Source: Pseudovibrio sp. Ad37 (GTDB lineage: Bacteria > Pseudomonadota > Alphaproteobacteria > Rhizobiales > Stappiaceae). From it: 64,000 bases of DNA. The translations under genes and the position numbers were made by a program. The notes beneath the pieces are model-generated. The model did not search any database, had not been told where the DNA came from, and worked only from the letters and a program-made list of their open reading frames with translations. The stretch covers positions 1 through 64,000 of the forward strand of contig NZ_LMCF01000222.1 of the NCBI RefSeq assembly GCF_001623075.1, written 5' to 3'. Shown here piece by piece: positions 63,748 to 64,000 of this stretch (position 1 is its first letter; each line of letters begins with the position of its first letter).

Positions 63748-64000
63748 GTAATAAGGACCTCTTGCCCTGATAACCCAAAGACCTGTCCACGGTAGAACCC
63801 CTGCCATGGACACAACCAGTCTATTAAACATTTAGCAGCCTTCCTGCCTGTCGAATTTGGCGAAACTTCGACTACAGCCAGCATTGAAGGCATAAATGAA
63901 AAGACCTGTTTAAGGTTACTGAAGGATTAAAAGGTTTCCAGTCCCGTTTACTTTGAATGAATATTGGTGATTTTTCGCGATGATTATCGCGCTTATTCGC
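63748..64000. other. Upstream region of the tol operon, window edge
   Basis: 253 bases upstream of tolQ with no gene. TTTTTCGCGATGATTATCGCGC near the right end contains CGCGATNATTATCGCG-like symmetry. Whatever lies upstream (often ybgC) is outside the window. Confidence 0.4.

Overview
The window looks like a chromosomal segment of an alphaproteobacterium of the Rhizobiales/Stappiaceae type; a Pseudovibrio- or Labrenzia-like marine genus is my best guess from content, not a demonstrated identity. Support comes from ctrA and chpT, a DUF1134/EipA protein, the serC RNA motif, the alphaproteobacterial form of SerC, an rRNA leader of rhizobial type at the left edge, and a complete tolQRAB-pal-cpoB-tilS-ftsH-glmM block. 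I see no insertion sequence, prophage or CRISPR array. Base composition is moderate and fairly even.

Layout. 1-0.8 kb: promoter and leader of an rRNA operon running off the left edge on the minus strand, backed by a gene-free stretch poor in G on the plus strand. 0.8-9 kb: a small exported protein, a sodium:solute symporter, a YdeP-type molybdopterin oxidoreductase with a divergent AraC-family regulator, and an SLC13-type permease. 9-12.4 kb: a hydroxyproline catabolic operon (epimerase, D-hydroxyproline oxidase, pyrroline-hydroxycarboxylate deaminase) with a promoter flanked by two operator-like sites. 12.5-16 kb: glpK and glpD, with four CGAA repeats spaced exactly 10 bp apart upstream of glpD; a GlpR-type repressor lies 18 kb away at 34 kb. 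16-21 kb: MscS-family channel, PqiA-like protein, fliJ and fliI, divergent from ctrA (21.4 kb).

22-24 kb: EamA permease and an exported metallo-beta-lactamase-fold hydrolase. 24.4-31.1 kb: a minus-strand chemotaxis operon cheA-cheW-cheY-cheB-cheR with overlapping stops and starts, preceded by chpT, the phosphotransferase that feeds CtrA. 31-36 kb: a YHS-like protein, eipA, a coiled-coil membrane protein, glpR and three tandem tRNA-Glu genes. 36-41 kb: a small membrane protein and rluD that start on overlapping codons, rpoH, and a CHASE2 receptor whose cyclase domain has lost its catalytic residues. 41-43 kb: TPP riboswitch and thiXY. 43-54 kb: an unknown membrane protein, purA, an EamA permease, an M42 peptidase, serA, serC with its RNA motif, an outer-membrane barrel protein and glmM. 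54.5-63.8 kb: ftsH, tilS, cpoB, pal, tolB, a lipoprotein that duplicates the TolA C-terminal domain, tolA, tolR, tolQ.

How the parts connect: ChpT passes phosphate to CtrA, and CtrA-like sites precede ctrA, the chemotaxis operon and eipA, so cell-cycle control, motility and envelope genes appear linked here. The strongest candidates for something undescribed are the TolA-domain lipoprotein inside the tol operon and the CHASE2 pseudo-cyclase downstream of rpoH. All RNA structures and operators were read by eye and are not tested.
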